This document shows, in pieces, positions 17,799 through 26,277 of a stretch of DNA of 38,951 nucleotides (position 1 is its first letter; each line of letters begins with the position of its first letter). The notes beneath the pieces are model-generated. The model worked only from the letters and a program-made list of their open reading frames with translations, was not told the DNA's origin and did no database searches. The translations under genes and the position numbers were made by a program. The stretch is taken from contig CAZPYT010000008.1 of the NCBI GenBank assembly GCA_964590955.1, positions 1 to 38,951 of the forward strand, given 5' to 3'. This DNA is from CAZPYT01 sp964590955. GTDB lineage: Bacteria > Patescibacteriota > WWE3 > UBA101185 > UBA10185.

Positions 17799-18162
17799 AA
17801 ATTAAAACTTTAACTACACCTAATATGGTTATTACAAAAGACAAAGAAACTAATAGTTCTCCTATGGCCGTGCCATGTAAGATATAAAGCAATAACCCGG
17901 CAAATAGTAAAAACAGCCCTAGGGTGAATATCAATATTGTATTTCTCTCAAGAGCAAAAACAAATACAAAAAGCCCGGCTATACTAATGAGAAAATGAAA
18001 TATAAACTCAAAGCCAAAAAAATAATTAAAACTTAAAAATATTATTAATAAAAGCGTTTTTGCAATATTAATAGAATTAAAATATAAAAAAGCAATTAGA
18101 AACAAAACACTTTCAAAAAATATAAGTACTGGAAAATACTCAGCCACGAGTACGCCTTTCAT
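17773..18162 (-). CDS. small polytopic membrane protein, function unknown
   Basis: About 129 aa from the ATG at 18162 (an in-frame TTG at 18168 is the alternative). Nearly the whole protein is hydrophobic, with about four membrane segments and few charged residues; no motif is recognised. It overlaps the 793 aa gene upstream by 23 bases and the 683 aa gene downstream by 26 bases, so all three are translated from one mRNA, probably with coupling. It could be an accessory membrane subunit of its two large neighbours. Confidence 0.55.
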   Translation of the reverse strand: MKGVLVAEYFPVLIFFESVLFLIAFLYFNSINIAKTLLLIIFLSFNYFFGFEFIFHFLISIAGLFVFVFALERNTILIFTLGLFLLFAGLLLYILHGTAIGELLVSLSFVITILGVVKVLIYEYVFAAD

Positions 18163-20521
18163 AAACAAATAAAATACTTATTAATGATACTAATACAAAA
18201 ACACTGATTAGTATACTTACTGCAACATATTGTTGAGGGAAATAATCGACTACAAGAAAATAATTGTAGCTTCCATCTGTATTTTTTTCACAAGATTTTT
18301 GAGAACATATGTCATCAACAGGAAGTATCCATCCATTTGCATATCCATTTGTTTTTACGTGAATTGCTTTAGACTCAGAATGATATCTAAAAGGGGCAAA
18401 ACCTGAAAAGTTATCCTTTGGCTTCTCTGTAAAAAAATAAATTTTCCACCCAGGATGAAACCCATCCAAAAAAGCAAGTAATTCTTTTCCATTCGAATTT
18501 TTTACATCTAAAATATATCTATGGTTAGCCAATTTGTTTATTAATATTTCATGCGCTGCTTCATTTTTAGCTGTATTTTCGTAATCAAAGTCAACTTTTG
18601 AATTCTGTTCCGCTGCAACATATGCAACCGATTTGGAGTCACCGTTGTTAACCAAATCATGAATTTCTTTAGCCTTTTGAACGCCTTTTACTTCATCTGC
18701 CATATAAAATCTTGGCTGAAAATAATCATCAGATACCCTAAATACCTTTAGTTTGTTGTAACCGTCCAGATATTCTCCGTATTTGGTATCGATCAGGTCA
18801 TTACATCTATACAAATACTCATAATTTGTTATGTCACAGCGCTGGACAATATATCTAATATTTAAAAATTTAATTATTTCAAAGTTTCCTTTGTCGTAAA
18901 ACTGCCAAAGAGCTTCTGCAGTATCGTTAAAAGTTCTCGTATTTTGAGGATAATGAATTGAAGGTTTTGTTAGTAGCTTTTCAAGCATATCAGGCCCTTC
19001 ATAACCATTTTCAACATTTACTCCCGGTAAATAGGTGCCGTAAGTCTTTCCCGGAAGATGTAAAATCCTATATTCGTCAGAATCTTCGTTTACCAGGTCT
19101 GCAAATTTAGAATATTCAGAAGGAATTCTTGTGATATTACTGGGCATCTGGCCTTGAACTACCTCGCGTAATGCAATACCTGTCAATAAAGGAAATCCAT
19201 ATATAGAAATAATCAGTAATACGATAAATACAAAAAGTAGTCTTTGATATTTTTTCTTTGTAAGAAAGGTTAGAAAATAATAAGAAGAAACCGCCAACAT
19301 CACGGAAAGTGCCATCACAACGCCACTACCGAATTTGTTACCCGGACTGCGGAACATATTAAACAGAGGTAAATTCTCGTAAAGGTAAATAAAATATCCT
19401 TCAAAGGGAGACTTAGTTCCTTTTGAAAAAAGTAATGAAATAAAAAGAAGAAATACAGCATAAATAAAAACCATTTTGTGATTATTGTTTTTAATTTTAG
19501 AAAAGAATAACAATGCGGAAAAAGAAAATATTACTAATAGCGACCATAGGCTTCTTACTATTATGTTCAAATAATATGGGAAAAAAGAATGGAAAAATCG
19601 CCCGTGCCATTCGGCATCGATCGTCCATTTCATAAATAAGAAAAGCCTTCTGGTTAGACCTAGGGGCTCAGCAGTTAAACTTACATAGTTAATACTCTTA
19701 TCACCGGCATTTATAAACTCCTGTGAACTGGAAACCATTGTCTTAAAATAGGGAACTATCCACCATAAATTTACTAAGAATGCCACTGCTGCCATAACAA
19801 TTACAGCATATAATAAATCTAAAAAGTTTTTGCTTGAATTGCCTAGAAAAAAAGCTACAAATAAAAGTAATATAAATCCCAGCCCAGCAAGAGCCAGCAT
19901 ATTAGGCGGCGTGGCCTGCCCAAAAATTAAAAACAATAAGCCTGCTTTTACCCCATTTATGAAAGGATGGGCTTCGCCGACCAGGACATTCCATAATAAA
20001 ACTAAAACCAGAGGAAAAAGTGCATACATGGGACCAACGTTTGTGTAATGCCCTGCATGCCAAAGTAAGATTAAATACAAATTAAGCGAATATAAAAAAG
20101 CGCCTAAAACAGATGCAATATAAATGACATCTTTTTCCTTATTTGATTTTGAGGAAAATCGGTTTACTAAAACAACCTTTAAAAAGAAAAACATAGTAAT
20201 ATATGGCAAGGTAAATATTATTGTGAAATATATCTTCTGACTTTGTTGAATCGAAAATCCAAGATAATCGAACATTAAAAATTGCAGTGACCTAACAGAA
20301 GAAATTATATTCATACCTCCGTCAGAACCTAACCAATCACGAGACCATGAACTCATAGTTGAAAAGGCATCTGCTCTAGCAATAAATGGGCTTTGATCGT
20401 GAATATAAAAAAAATGATCTTTGCCCATTCCGCGAAACCAAAATAGTGAGGTAAACAACAGAAACACAAAAAATATAAATGGCAATTTTGCTATTAGTTT
20501 GTCATAAAATTTGTTATGCAT
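18140..20521 (-). CDS. large GT-C/YfhO-like membrane protein
   Basis: A 793 aa protein. A first membrane helix (residues 12-27) is followed by a loop rich in D and H (GKDHFFYIHDQSPF, residues 33-46), as in GT-C enzymes. About ten more helices reach to around residue 445. An extracytoplasmic C-terminal domain (about 450-760) follows, with NIRYIVQRC and FHPGWKIYF motifs seen in YfhO-type and DUF3367-like membrane glycosyltransferases, and then a last helix at about 765-785. By analogy it adds a sugar from a lipid-linked donor outside the membrane; the substrate is unknown. The ATG follows TAAAAT by exactly six bases, and that box overlaps the stop of the sulfotransferase gene. Confidence 0.65.
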   Translation of the reverse strand: MHNKFYDKLIAKLPFIFFVFLLFTSLFWFRGMGKDHFFYIHDQSPFIARADAFSTMSSWSRDWLGSDGGMNIISSVRSLQFLMFDYLGFSIQQSQKIYFTIIFTLPYITMFFFLKVVLVNRFSSKSNKEKDVIYIASVLGAFLYSLNLYLILLWHAGHYTNVGPMYALFPLVLVLLWNVLVGEAHPFINGVKAGLLFLIFGQATPPNMLALAGLGFILLLFVAFFLGNSSKNFLDLLYAVIVMAAVAFLVNLWWIVPYFKTMVSSSQEFINAGDKSINYVSLTAEPLGLTRRLFLFMKWTIDAEWHGRFFHSFFPYYLNIIVRSLWSLLVIFSFSALLFFSKIKNNNHKMVFIYAVFLLFISLLFSKGTKSPFEGYFIYLYENLPLFNMFRSPGNKFGSGVVMALSVMLAVSSYYFLTFLTKKKYQRLLFVFIVLLIISIYGFPLLTGIALREVVQGQMPSNITRIPSEYSKFADLVNEDSDEYRILHLPGKTYGTYLPGVNVENGYEGPDMLEKLLTKPSIHYPQNTRTFNDTAEALWQFYDKGNFEIIKFLNIRYIVQRCDITNYEYLYRCNDLIDTKYGEYLDGYNKLKVFRVSDDYFQPRFYMADEVKGVQKAKEIHDLVNNGDSKSVAYVAAEQNSKVDFDYENTAKNEAAHEILINKLANHRYILDVKNSNGKELLAFLDGFHPGWKIYFFTEKPKDNFSGFAPFRYHSESKAIHVKTNGYANGWILPVDDICSQKSCEKNTDGSYNYFLVVDYFPQQYVAVSILISVFVLVSLISILFVYERRTRG

Positions 20522-20527
20522 TTTTTT

Positions 20528-20533
20528 ATTTTA
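20528..20533 (-). promoter_or_regulatory. TAAAAT box six bases before the 793 aa gene
   Basis: On the minus strand TAAAAT plus six A bases precede the ATG at 20521. The box overlaps the TAA stop of the sulfotransferase gene (20531-20533), so an internal leaderless promoter may lie inside an otherwise continuous operon. Confidence 0.4.
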
Positions 20534-21391
20534 TTTTAGAGCAGTAAGATCCTTACCTAGAAGGGATTCTAACAGATTTATATCATCTTTAAATGTTGAT
20601 TTAAGCAGCTCTTTTGTGTCAGCGCGCATCTTCGGGTAATCGAATTGGCGTTTGTTAAATTTAGTATATATATTGGACAGAAAGGCGCTGCTAATTAAAC
20701 TTCGAACAAATCTTGAATATCCGAGTTTTTCAAGCTTTTTTAATGTGCTATTAATAAAATCAGCCAAAACTTGAACTCTTACAGTCTTCGCATGATTTAC
20801 ATTTTTTCTTAAACTTTTAGGAATAAACGCTGAATCGACTCCAATAAAGTTACAAACATCAGAAAATACTTTCTCGGGGTTATCCTTGACTTCATTCAAT
20901 AAAATGACTTTAATATTCTCTCTGGGAAAGATGTCAAAATATGGCTTTAATTGTTTGTAAAAATATCCTCTTTCAATATATTCAGGATCTACTTTTAGAG
21001 CATCTTCAAAGTTATCAGGCACGGAGCTGGACTCGTAGTTTGCTTTTTTCCACCAATACAATGAATATGCTAAATCTTCAGGCTTTCTTAAACATACAAG
21101 AATTTTTATATTAGGGTAATGCTTTTTTATTAAGCCACAGGATTGATTAAAATACATATAGTGAGTTGAAAATTCTCCTAATTTGCGTTTTTTCTGTGCT
21201 TTTGAAAAATATTTTGAATACCACTCAAAACCCTTATCATAATTGCTATCGTAGCCCTCCCAGTCAAAAAAACATATTTCCTTCTGATAAGGTATAAATA
21301 TTTCAGGATGCTCTTGAAGACATTCGGCTAACCATGTGGTTCCGCTTTTAGCGGCACCTATTCCTAAAAATGTTAGATCAGGTTTTTTCAT
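20531..21391 (-). CDS. PAPS-dependent sulfotransferase
   Basis: A 286 aa protein with the sulfotransferase P-loop-like 5'-phosphosulfate motif at residues 15-21 (KSGTTWL) after GIGAA. Further on come CFFDW and the 3'-phosphate-binding region RKPEDLAYSLYWW. The YFYKQLKPYFDIFPRENIKVILLNE segment is typical of the heparan/NodH-like sulfotransferase_1 group. These enzymes move sulfate from PAPS to a hydroxyl or amino group, here most likely on the surface glycan made by the surrounding genes. No PAPS synthesis genes are present in the window. It lies nine bases upstream of the 793 aa gene and is divergent from the FkbM gene. Confidence 0.88.
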   Translation of the reverse strand: MKKPDLTFLGIGAAKSGTTWLAECLQEHPEIFIPYQKEICFFDWEGYDSNYDKGFEWYSKYFSKAQKKRKLGEFSTHYMYFNQSCGLIKKHYPNIKILVCLRKPEDLAYSLYWWKKANYESSSVPDNFEDALKVDPEYIERGYFYKQLKPYFDIFPRENIKVILLNEVKDNPEKVFSDVCNFIGVDSAFIPKSLRKNVNHAKTVRVQVLADFINSTLKKLEKLGYSRFVRSLISSAFLSNIYTKFNKRQFDYPKMRADTKELLKSTFKDDINLLESLLGKDLTALK

Positions 21392-21506
21392 ATATTTGTG
21401 CGGCAGCTAACTGCTTGAACAATTATACAATTATTTAGTAAAGTGGCCAAAAGTTAACAAGTTCAGAGTTTGTAATAAGAAGCATAAAAAGTATAATAAA
21501 CTTTAT

Positions 21507-22223
21507 ATGCTGCAAAAAATTAAAGACAGTGTCGAAACAAATGGCTGGAAAATAACACTAAGATTAGTCAAAAGTACAATTTTAAAAAAAATTAACTCAA
21601 GGGTCAGCTACAGCCAATATGGGGAAGATTTAATAATTGACAAGCTGTTAAACCTTAAAGATAAGGGTTTCTATATAGATGTGGGCGCATTTGATCCTGA
21701 AAGTTTAAATAATACAAAGTTATTTTTTGATCGCGGATGGAAAGGCATTAATATTGATCCTAATCCTGACACAATAAGAAAGTTCAATGAAAAAAGACCG
21801 AGTGATACCAATTTAAATTTTGGCATTGCGAATAAAGAAGGAACGCTAAAAGCAGTATTATTTGAAAATTGTAAAAGCTATACTTTATCAGAAAAACTGA
21901 TTAAACAACATGAACAGGAACAAACTAAAGTAATCAATTCCATAAATATCCCGGTAAAAACATTAAAATCAATTTTTACAGAGTATGTCAAAGATGTAAA
22001 AGTAGATTTTATTTCTATTGACACAGAGGGCTTGGATCTACAAGTTCTCGAAGGAAATGACTGGGAAAAATACAGACCGAAGGTAATTTGTGTGGAAACT
22101 TATAACGAGCAAGGAGAAAATATTGATTACAGACAAAGAATTCATAATTTTATGGAAAAGATTAAATACAAACTCGCTTACGACACCGGACTCAATAGTA
22201 TACTTATAGATACACGAAATTAA
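21507..22223 (+). CDS. FkbM family methyltransferase
   Basis: A 238 aa SAM-dependent methyltransferase of the FkbM type: SQYGEDLIID, then the SAM motif GFYIDVGAFDPESLNNT, then WKGINIDPNP (acidic residue for the ribose) and VDFISIDTEGLDLQVLEG. Such enzymes O-methylate sugars or polyketides; here a sugar of the surface glycan is likely. A TATAAT lies nine bases before the ATG, without a ribosome site. It is divergent from the sulfotransferase, and its stop codon abuts the stop of the CgeB-like gene, tail to tail with no spacer. Confidence 0.88.
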   Translation: MLQKIKDSVETNGWKITLRLVKSTILKKINSRVSYSQYGEDLIIDKLLNLKDKGFYIDVGAFDPESLNNTKLFFDRGWKGINIDPNPDTIRKFNEKRPSDTNLNFGIANKEGTLKAVLFENCKSYTLSEKLIKQHEQEQTKVINSINIPVKTLKSIFTEYVKDVKVDFISIDTEGLDLQVLEGNDWEKYRPKVICVETYNEQGENIDYRQRIHNFMEKIKYKLAYDTGLNSILIDTRN

Positions 22224-23270
22224 CTATCTTTTATTATTATAAATATTTAGTATTTGAAAAACACGATGATGATATGTATGGGCTTCATTGACTTTCTTCA
22301 TACCGGCTTCAATTATAGGCAGTCTTTTTTCAGGATTTTTTATGAAATAATCAACTTTTTCAAACCAATCTGAAGTGTTTTCTGCAATTATCAACTCTTG
22401 ATCGTTAAAATACCGCCTTATTGCCTTTACATTATCGCAAATTTCGAAACCGCCTGAAGCTATAATATTAAATGTACGTTCGTTAAAATCAGAACCGTAT
22501 TCACGCTGGTGATCTTCATGAATATTGGGGGAAATTATCGAAGAAGTATATACTTTGCGAGCGGCATCCAAAGGTAAAGTTATCTTTCTGACGCCTTTCA
22601 ACATTTCAATATTTAGAAACTGTCCGGCTTTCTGAACATACCCTAATAATCTGCTAGTTAAATCCCAGTCCCCTCCGTAAGTTTTAACATCGTATTTTCC
22701 CATTAAGGGAATTAGATGTTTTTTAATATATGCCCGTTTCGAACCTAAATAACTGCCAATATAGGAGATATCCGCTTTATACTTTTCGTCATAATCGGGA
22801 AAAAAGTTTTTTTTGTTGGCAGCTAAAATTATTGTGTGAAAGGGATAACCTGTTGCTTTTGTAAAACCTTCCATAGAGCGGTCATCCTGTTCAATCCATA
22901 TAAAAAATACATCGCCGGCTAATCCTTTTTTAATAAGATCGACTAAATACGAGTCGTTTTCCAAATCACCGCCTGCCATCTGGCTACTTTGCTTTTTCCA
23001 GGGAATTATCTGGTTGAAAAAGACCATTCCCCTTTTTCTGTGTTTTTTCAAAAGCTCCAAATCCAAAAATTTCAAGCTGTAACGATGCAGTGAAGAAATA
23101 AAAATATCAGGTTTATATTCATCTAAAATTTTTTCAAAATTACCAAAATCTTTTGATGTATAAGCTCTAAATTCATGACCTAAATCCAAAAAGGCATCTT
23201 TGTAGCCTTCATATATAAATCTCGCGGCGTAAATAGATTCTAAAGATGGTATGTTGTATAAAATTTTCAT
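22224..23270 (-). CDS. CgeB-like glycosyltransferase (GT-B fold)
   Basis: About 348 aa. The second half contains the CgeB/Glyco_trans_1_2 pattern: DISYIGSYLGSKRAYIKK, YGGDW, SPNIHEDHQREYGSDFNERTFNIIASGGFEICDN and a C-terminal HTYHHRVFQIL. The NERTFNIIASGGF stretch corresponds to the nucleotide-sugar binding E-x7-E region of GT-B enzymes. Members decorate spore coats, capsules or other surface polymers. The start I prefer is the ATG at 23270, which overlaps the previous gene's stop by four bases (ATGA); an in-frame GTG at 23297 is the alternative. It is the last gene of the four-gene minus-strand operon from 26199. Confidence 0.82.
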   Translation of the reverse strand: MKILYNIPSLESIYAARFIYEGYKDAFLDLGHEFRAYTSKDFGNFEKILDEYKPDIFISSLHRYSLKFLDLELLKKHRKRGMVFFNQIIPWKKQSSQMAGGDLENDSYLVDLIKKGLAGDVFFIWIEQDDRSMEGFTKATGYPFHTIILAANKKNFFPDYDEKYKADISYIGSYLGSKRAYIKKHLIPLMGKYDVKTYGGDWDLTSRLLGYVQKAGQFLNIEMLKGVRKITLPLDAARKVYTSSIISPNIHEDHQREYGSDFNERTFNIIASGGFEICDNVKAIRRYFNDQELIIAENTSDWFEKVDYFIKNPEKRLPIIEAGMKKVNEAHTYHHRVFQILNIYNNKR

Positions 23271-24040
23271 TTTCTCGTAAATAAAAACAGACCGCACCCA
23301 TAATTTAATTTGCTAAATTTTTCGGGTTTCTGATTTTCAAGATAATTTCCGTCATCATCGACTACACTAAAATCAAGGAGTTTTAAATCAAAAAACAATT
23401 CAATAATTGTTAATGGAAAAAACACACGATGCGCATTAAAATAGACCGCTTCTTTACCGATTGGTGTAGAAAAATAAAGAAGTCCATCAGATTTTAACAC
23501 GCGCTGTAATTCACTGACTGCTTTTTTATAGCTAAGAGAATCAACCGGGTCGCCATATCTACCCAAGCCTATGTGCTCTAAAACATGAAGACAAGATAAA
23601 GAGCTCACACTATTATCTTCTAATGGCAAGTCTGTAATATCACCTCTCATAATTTTCAAATTTTTCAGTTTCGTATCTACAGGACGATAATCGATAAAAG
23701 TTGTGGGTACAATTTTTGATAAGTAGCCGCTGAGTTCATATGTGGAGGCAATGTCAATATGAGATTTTGGCTTCCTTTTTAGAACATTTTCAAAAACCCA
23801 AATCTGCTGATAAAAATAATGGGCATCGAACGGGGTAAAATTTTTCTTGTCATGCAGTTGCGGAAATATATTAGTTATCTTGGGAGTGATTTCTGATGTC
23901 ATATAGAATTTTATATAATCTCTAAAAAACCAAATGTATCCCTTCAAGCCATAAACAAATTTTAATAAATCAAAAAATGGGGCTGTAATTCTATAAAAAA
24001 AATATAATGTGTTTTTTGTTTTTCCTTTAAGCTTTTTCAT
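23267..24040 (-). CDS. DUF268 family methyltransferase-like protein
   Basis: About 257 aa. It matches the DUF268 pattern: HIDIASTYELSGYLS (replacing a classical SAM glycine loop), LPLEDNSVSSLSCLHVLEHIGLGRYGDP, a KAVSELQRVLKSDG helix, LYFSTPIG and FNAHRVF. The HVLEHIGLGRYGDP and VFFNAHRVF-like motifs are the strongest identifiers. The fold is that of class I methyltransferases, but activity has not been established for most members. It is probably a sugar methyltransferase of the glycan pathway. I take the ATG at 24040, one base after the upstream stop, over a TTG at 24061. It is coupled to the CgeB-like gene by an ATGA overlap. Confidence 0.78.
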   Translation of the reverse strand: MKKLKGKTKNTLYFFYRITAPFFDLLKFVYGLKGYIWFFRDYIKFYMTSEITPKITNIFPQLHDKKNFTPFDAHYFYQQIWVFENVLKRKPKSHIDIASTYELSGYLSKIVPTTFIDYRPVDTKLKNLKIMRGDITDLPLEDNSVSSLSCLHVLEHIGLGRYGDPVDSLSYKKAVSELQRVLKSDGLLYFSTPIGKEAVYFNAHRVFFPLTIIELFFDLKLLDFSVVDDDGNYLENQKPEKFSKLNYGCGLFLFTRK

Positions 24041-24041
24041 A

Positions 24042-24944
24042 TTATAACCAAGGATGTTCAAAATGGAGTTTATCCAAATAAGTATATTCTAATTTCATAA
24101 AGTAGAAAAATGCGAGCTGTCGAATTTTTGTGGGCATTTTATAGTCCGGGCAATTTACAATACTTTCAAAGTATCTTCTCATATAAAATGTGTTGCTCCA
24201 AAAAAATGGAAATTTCGAATATGTAAGATCAAGGTTGCGAAGCTCGTTTAATACCCGGCTAAAATCATGTGAAATAGCAGAATCAGAGGTAATTTTTGTT
24301 AATACAGAGGAATCGCACATTCTTAATGTTTTCAGCTCATACAATCTAATATATTTTGGTCCGTAAAGAGCATTTAATAATAATGCAAAGACATCCAATT
24401 CTTTTCTGGTTTTATTCAAATGCATACCATTTAGCTCAAACTGCTCCATAAATTCCCATATAACAGCTTCTTTTAGAAGTATCCGCTCATAAGACGTAAT
24501 ATTTACTCTTGGCTCAATTTTCATTAAGCCATTTTTCGTAAATATTGCTTTTAGTTTTCCGTCATCCGCATATTTGAAACCATGATGAGATAGAGAGCTA
24601 ATAGTTTTTTCAAAATCTTTTTTTCTAACAAAAATGTCAACGTCGCCATCAGCGACCTCACCAAACATTCGATCTGTTTTAAAAAGAGAAAAATCAATTG
24701 AGTTTTTATTGAGCGCTGAAGACATGCCCAATAAAGTGTTGTGGTAAATATTTCGATATTCATTAGCTTTAATCCTGATTTTATTTGCATATTCGTTATC
24801 GCCTATTCCACTTTGAGAAATATAGTAATTGGCCAGATTGTTGCGCGTAAGATATTTCCAAAAGGAGTAATCATTCTCATATTCATTTAACCGAACAAAT
24901 TCTTCAATTAATGATTTGTTAATTTTTGCAAAATCAAGCTTCAT
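24042..24944 (-). CDS. nucleotidyltransferase-fold protein (NTP_transf_5-like)
   Basis: About 300 aa. The central part (residues about 78-135) has a polymerase-beta-type nucleotidyltransferase core: FSLFKTDRM, then the metal-binding GDVDIFV (D-x-D) preceded by an acidic run, then a DFEKTISSLSHHGF helix. This is the pattern of the uncharacterised nucleotidyltransferases found in polysaccharide clusters. The flanking helical regions are unassigned. It could nucleotidylate a sugar or a small molecule, or be a regulatory pseudo-enzyme. It overlaps the kinase-like gene by 11 bases (ATG 24944) and ends one base before the DUF268 start, so the four genes form a single operon. Confidence 0.65.
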   Translation of the reverse strand: MKLDFAKINKSLIEEFVRLNEYENDYSFWKYLTRNNLANYYISQSGIGDNEYANKIRIKANEYRNIYHNTLLGMSSALNKNSIDFSLFKTDRMFGEVADGDVDIFVRKKDFEKTISSLSHHGFKYADDGKLKAIFTKNGLMKIEPRVNITSYERILLKEAVIWEFMEQFELNGMHLNKTRKELDVFALLLNALYGPKYIRLYELKTLRMCDSSVLTKITSDSAISHDFSRVLNELRNLDLTYSKFPFFWSNTFYMRRYFESIVNCPDYKMPTKIRQLAFFYFMKLEYTYLDKLHFEHPWL

Positions 24945-26199
24945 AATTTCCACTTAAGTATTTTAATACGTGCTCATATACCTGCTGCGTATTATTTTGA
25001 GCTGTATCTATCAAGTATAGCTTATATTCTTCAGCAAGTTTTTTGTAAGCATTGTGAGCTTTTTCAAAAAATTCTAGGGAATTTTCAGGCTTGCGCTCGT
25101 AAGATATTTTTGCAGGACATATCAAACAAACTTCATTTTTATACCGGATAATAAAACGTTTAAACACCTCTCTCCAAGGCACACGGTAATAATCAAAGCT
25201 AACAATAAAGTCAAGAAGACTTCTATCAAAAATCAAAATAGTGCTTGGATAAAATACTCGATAAAAAACTGATTGGATAATGCCGTCACTAAAGTGAAAA
25301 AGTGCCCAGTAAAAAGGCTTTCCCTTTTTGCTTGCTTCAATAGCCCGCTCTCTGTTCTTATCATAATTTTCAGGTGTTTCTTTTGATTTTTTAAAATAGC
25401 CTACCAGTAATAAGAATTGATATAAAAACGAGTTGTGGTAAAAATGTACAACTTTTGCGGAATAACCCAACTGATTAATATATGTAGTTAAGTTGCCGGA
25501 TAACGTTGTCTTGCCGGTGCCATCAATTCCTATCAAAGCAAGGCTTTTTGACTTTTTTAAGTTGTTCTTTATTAGAAGTGCGTCTAACGCGTTCTTAACT
25601 ACGCTCTCAGGCTCGGCTGAATTCTCCAAAATAATGTATTTATTTAGGCTGGCAAAATCTTCGTACGCGAGCATAATTTGTCTGTAGGCAGACTCATTAT
25701 TACCCGAATGCGCCATCCAGTGTTTATTTGATTTATTCCTGCTTTTAATATCCTCAAAGGATGTTTTTATAAAGAACGCTAAAAACGGTTTCGGAAAATG
25801 CAGATACAAGAAACTTAGTATTCGACATTTAAAGCGGAAATTATTCTCAATAGTTATCAAGTAATCGTATATGTATCTGTCTTTTACCAGTACAACATCA
25901 TATTTAATATAAGTATAGTAAAAATAAGTAAAAATAGTTTCTATATAGACAATTGTAGAATAGCCAATTATGGTTAAATAATCTTTTATGGAAAAGGTAC
26001 GGTCTTTGTAAAAATTTTCTACTACATTTGTTTTCATCGTGTCTGTCGATTTAAATAGCATTTTAAAAATCTTTAATAGCACAAAAGTATCTTCTTCTTG
26101 CACAACCACTCGATAACCGCAGTTTCTTACTTTTTTAGCAAACCTATTTATAATGGTAGATTTTCCTGAACCGGAAGAACCACTAAAGGTAACAATCAT
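24934..26199 (-). CDS. tandem P-loop kinase-like protein (thymidylate-kinase fold, two domains)
   Basis: A 421 aa protein with two nucleoside/nucleotide-kinase-like halves. The first Walker A motif is GSSGSGKST at residues 7-15, with a KDRY motif near 106-109. The second is GIDGTGKTT at 224-232, with a FDRS motif near 315. The GxDGxGKTT and DR(Y/S) pairs are thymidylate kinase hallmarks. Classical Tmk is about 210 aa and single-domain, so this is a fusion or internal duplication. Its place at the head of a glycan-modification operon argues against a housekeeping dTMP role. Phosphorylation of a sugar, lipid or nucleoside in the glycan pathway is plausible but unproven. Confidence 0.75.
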   Translation of the reverse strand: MIVTFSGSSGSGKSTIINRFAKKVRNCGYRVVVQEEDTFVLLKIFKMLFKSTDTMKTNVVENFYKDRTFSIKDYLTIIGYSTIVYIETIFTYFYYTYIKYDVVLVKDRYIYDYLITIENNFRFKCRILSFLYLHFPKPFLAFFIKTSFEDIKSRNKSNKHWMAHSGNNESAYRQIMLAYEDFASLNKYIILENSAEPESVVKNALDALLIKNNLKKSKSLALIGIDGTGKTTLSGNLTTYINQLGYSAKVVHFYHNSFLYQFLLLVGYFKKSKETPENYDKNRERAIEASKKGKPFYWALFHFSDGIIQSVFYRVFYPSTILIFDRSLLDFIVSFDYYRVPWREVFKRFIIRYKNEVCLICPAKISYERKPENSLEFFEKAHNAYKKLAEEYKLYLIDTAQNNTQQVYEHVLKYLSGNYEA

Positions 26200-26277
26200 G
26201 GACTAATTTTCTTATACATAAGAGGAAATGTAAAATAGTCAGATACCAATACAATCACTGTATAATAAAGTTGCACT

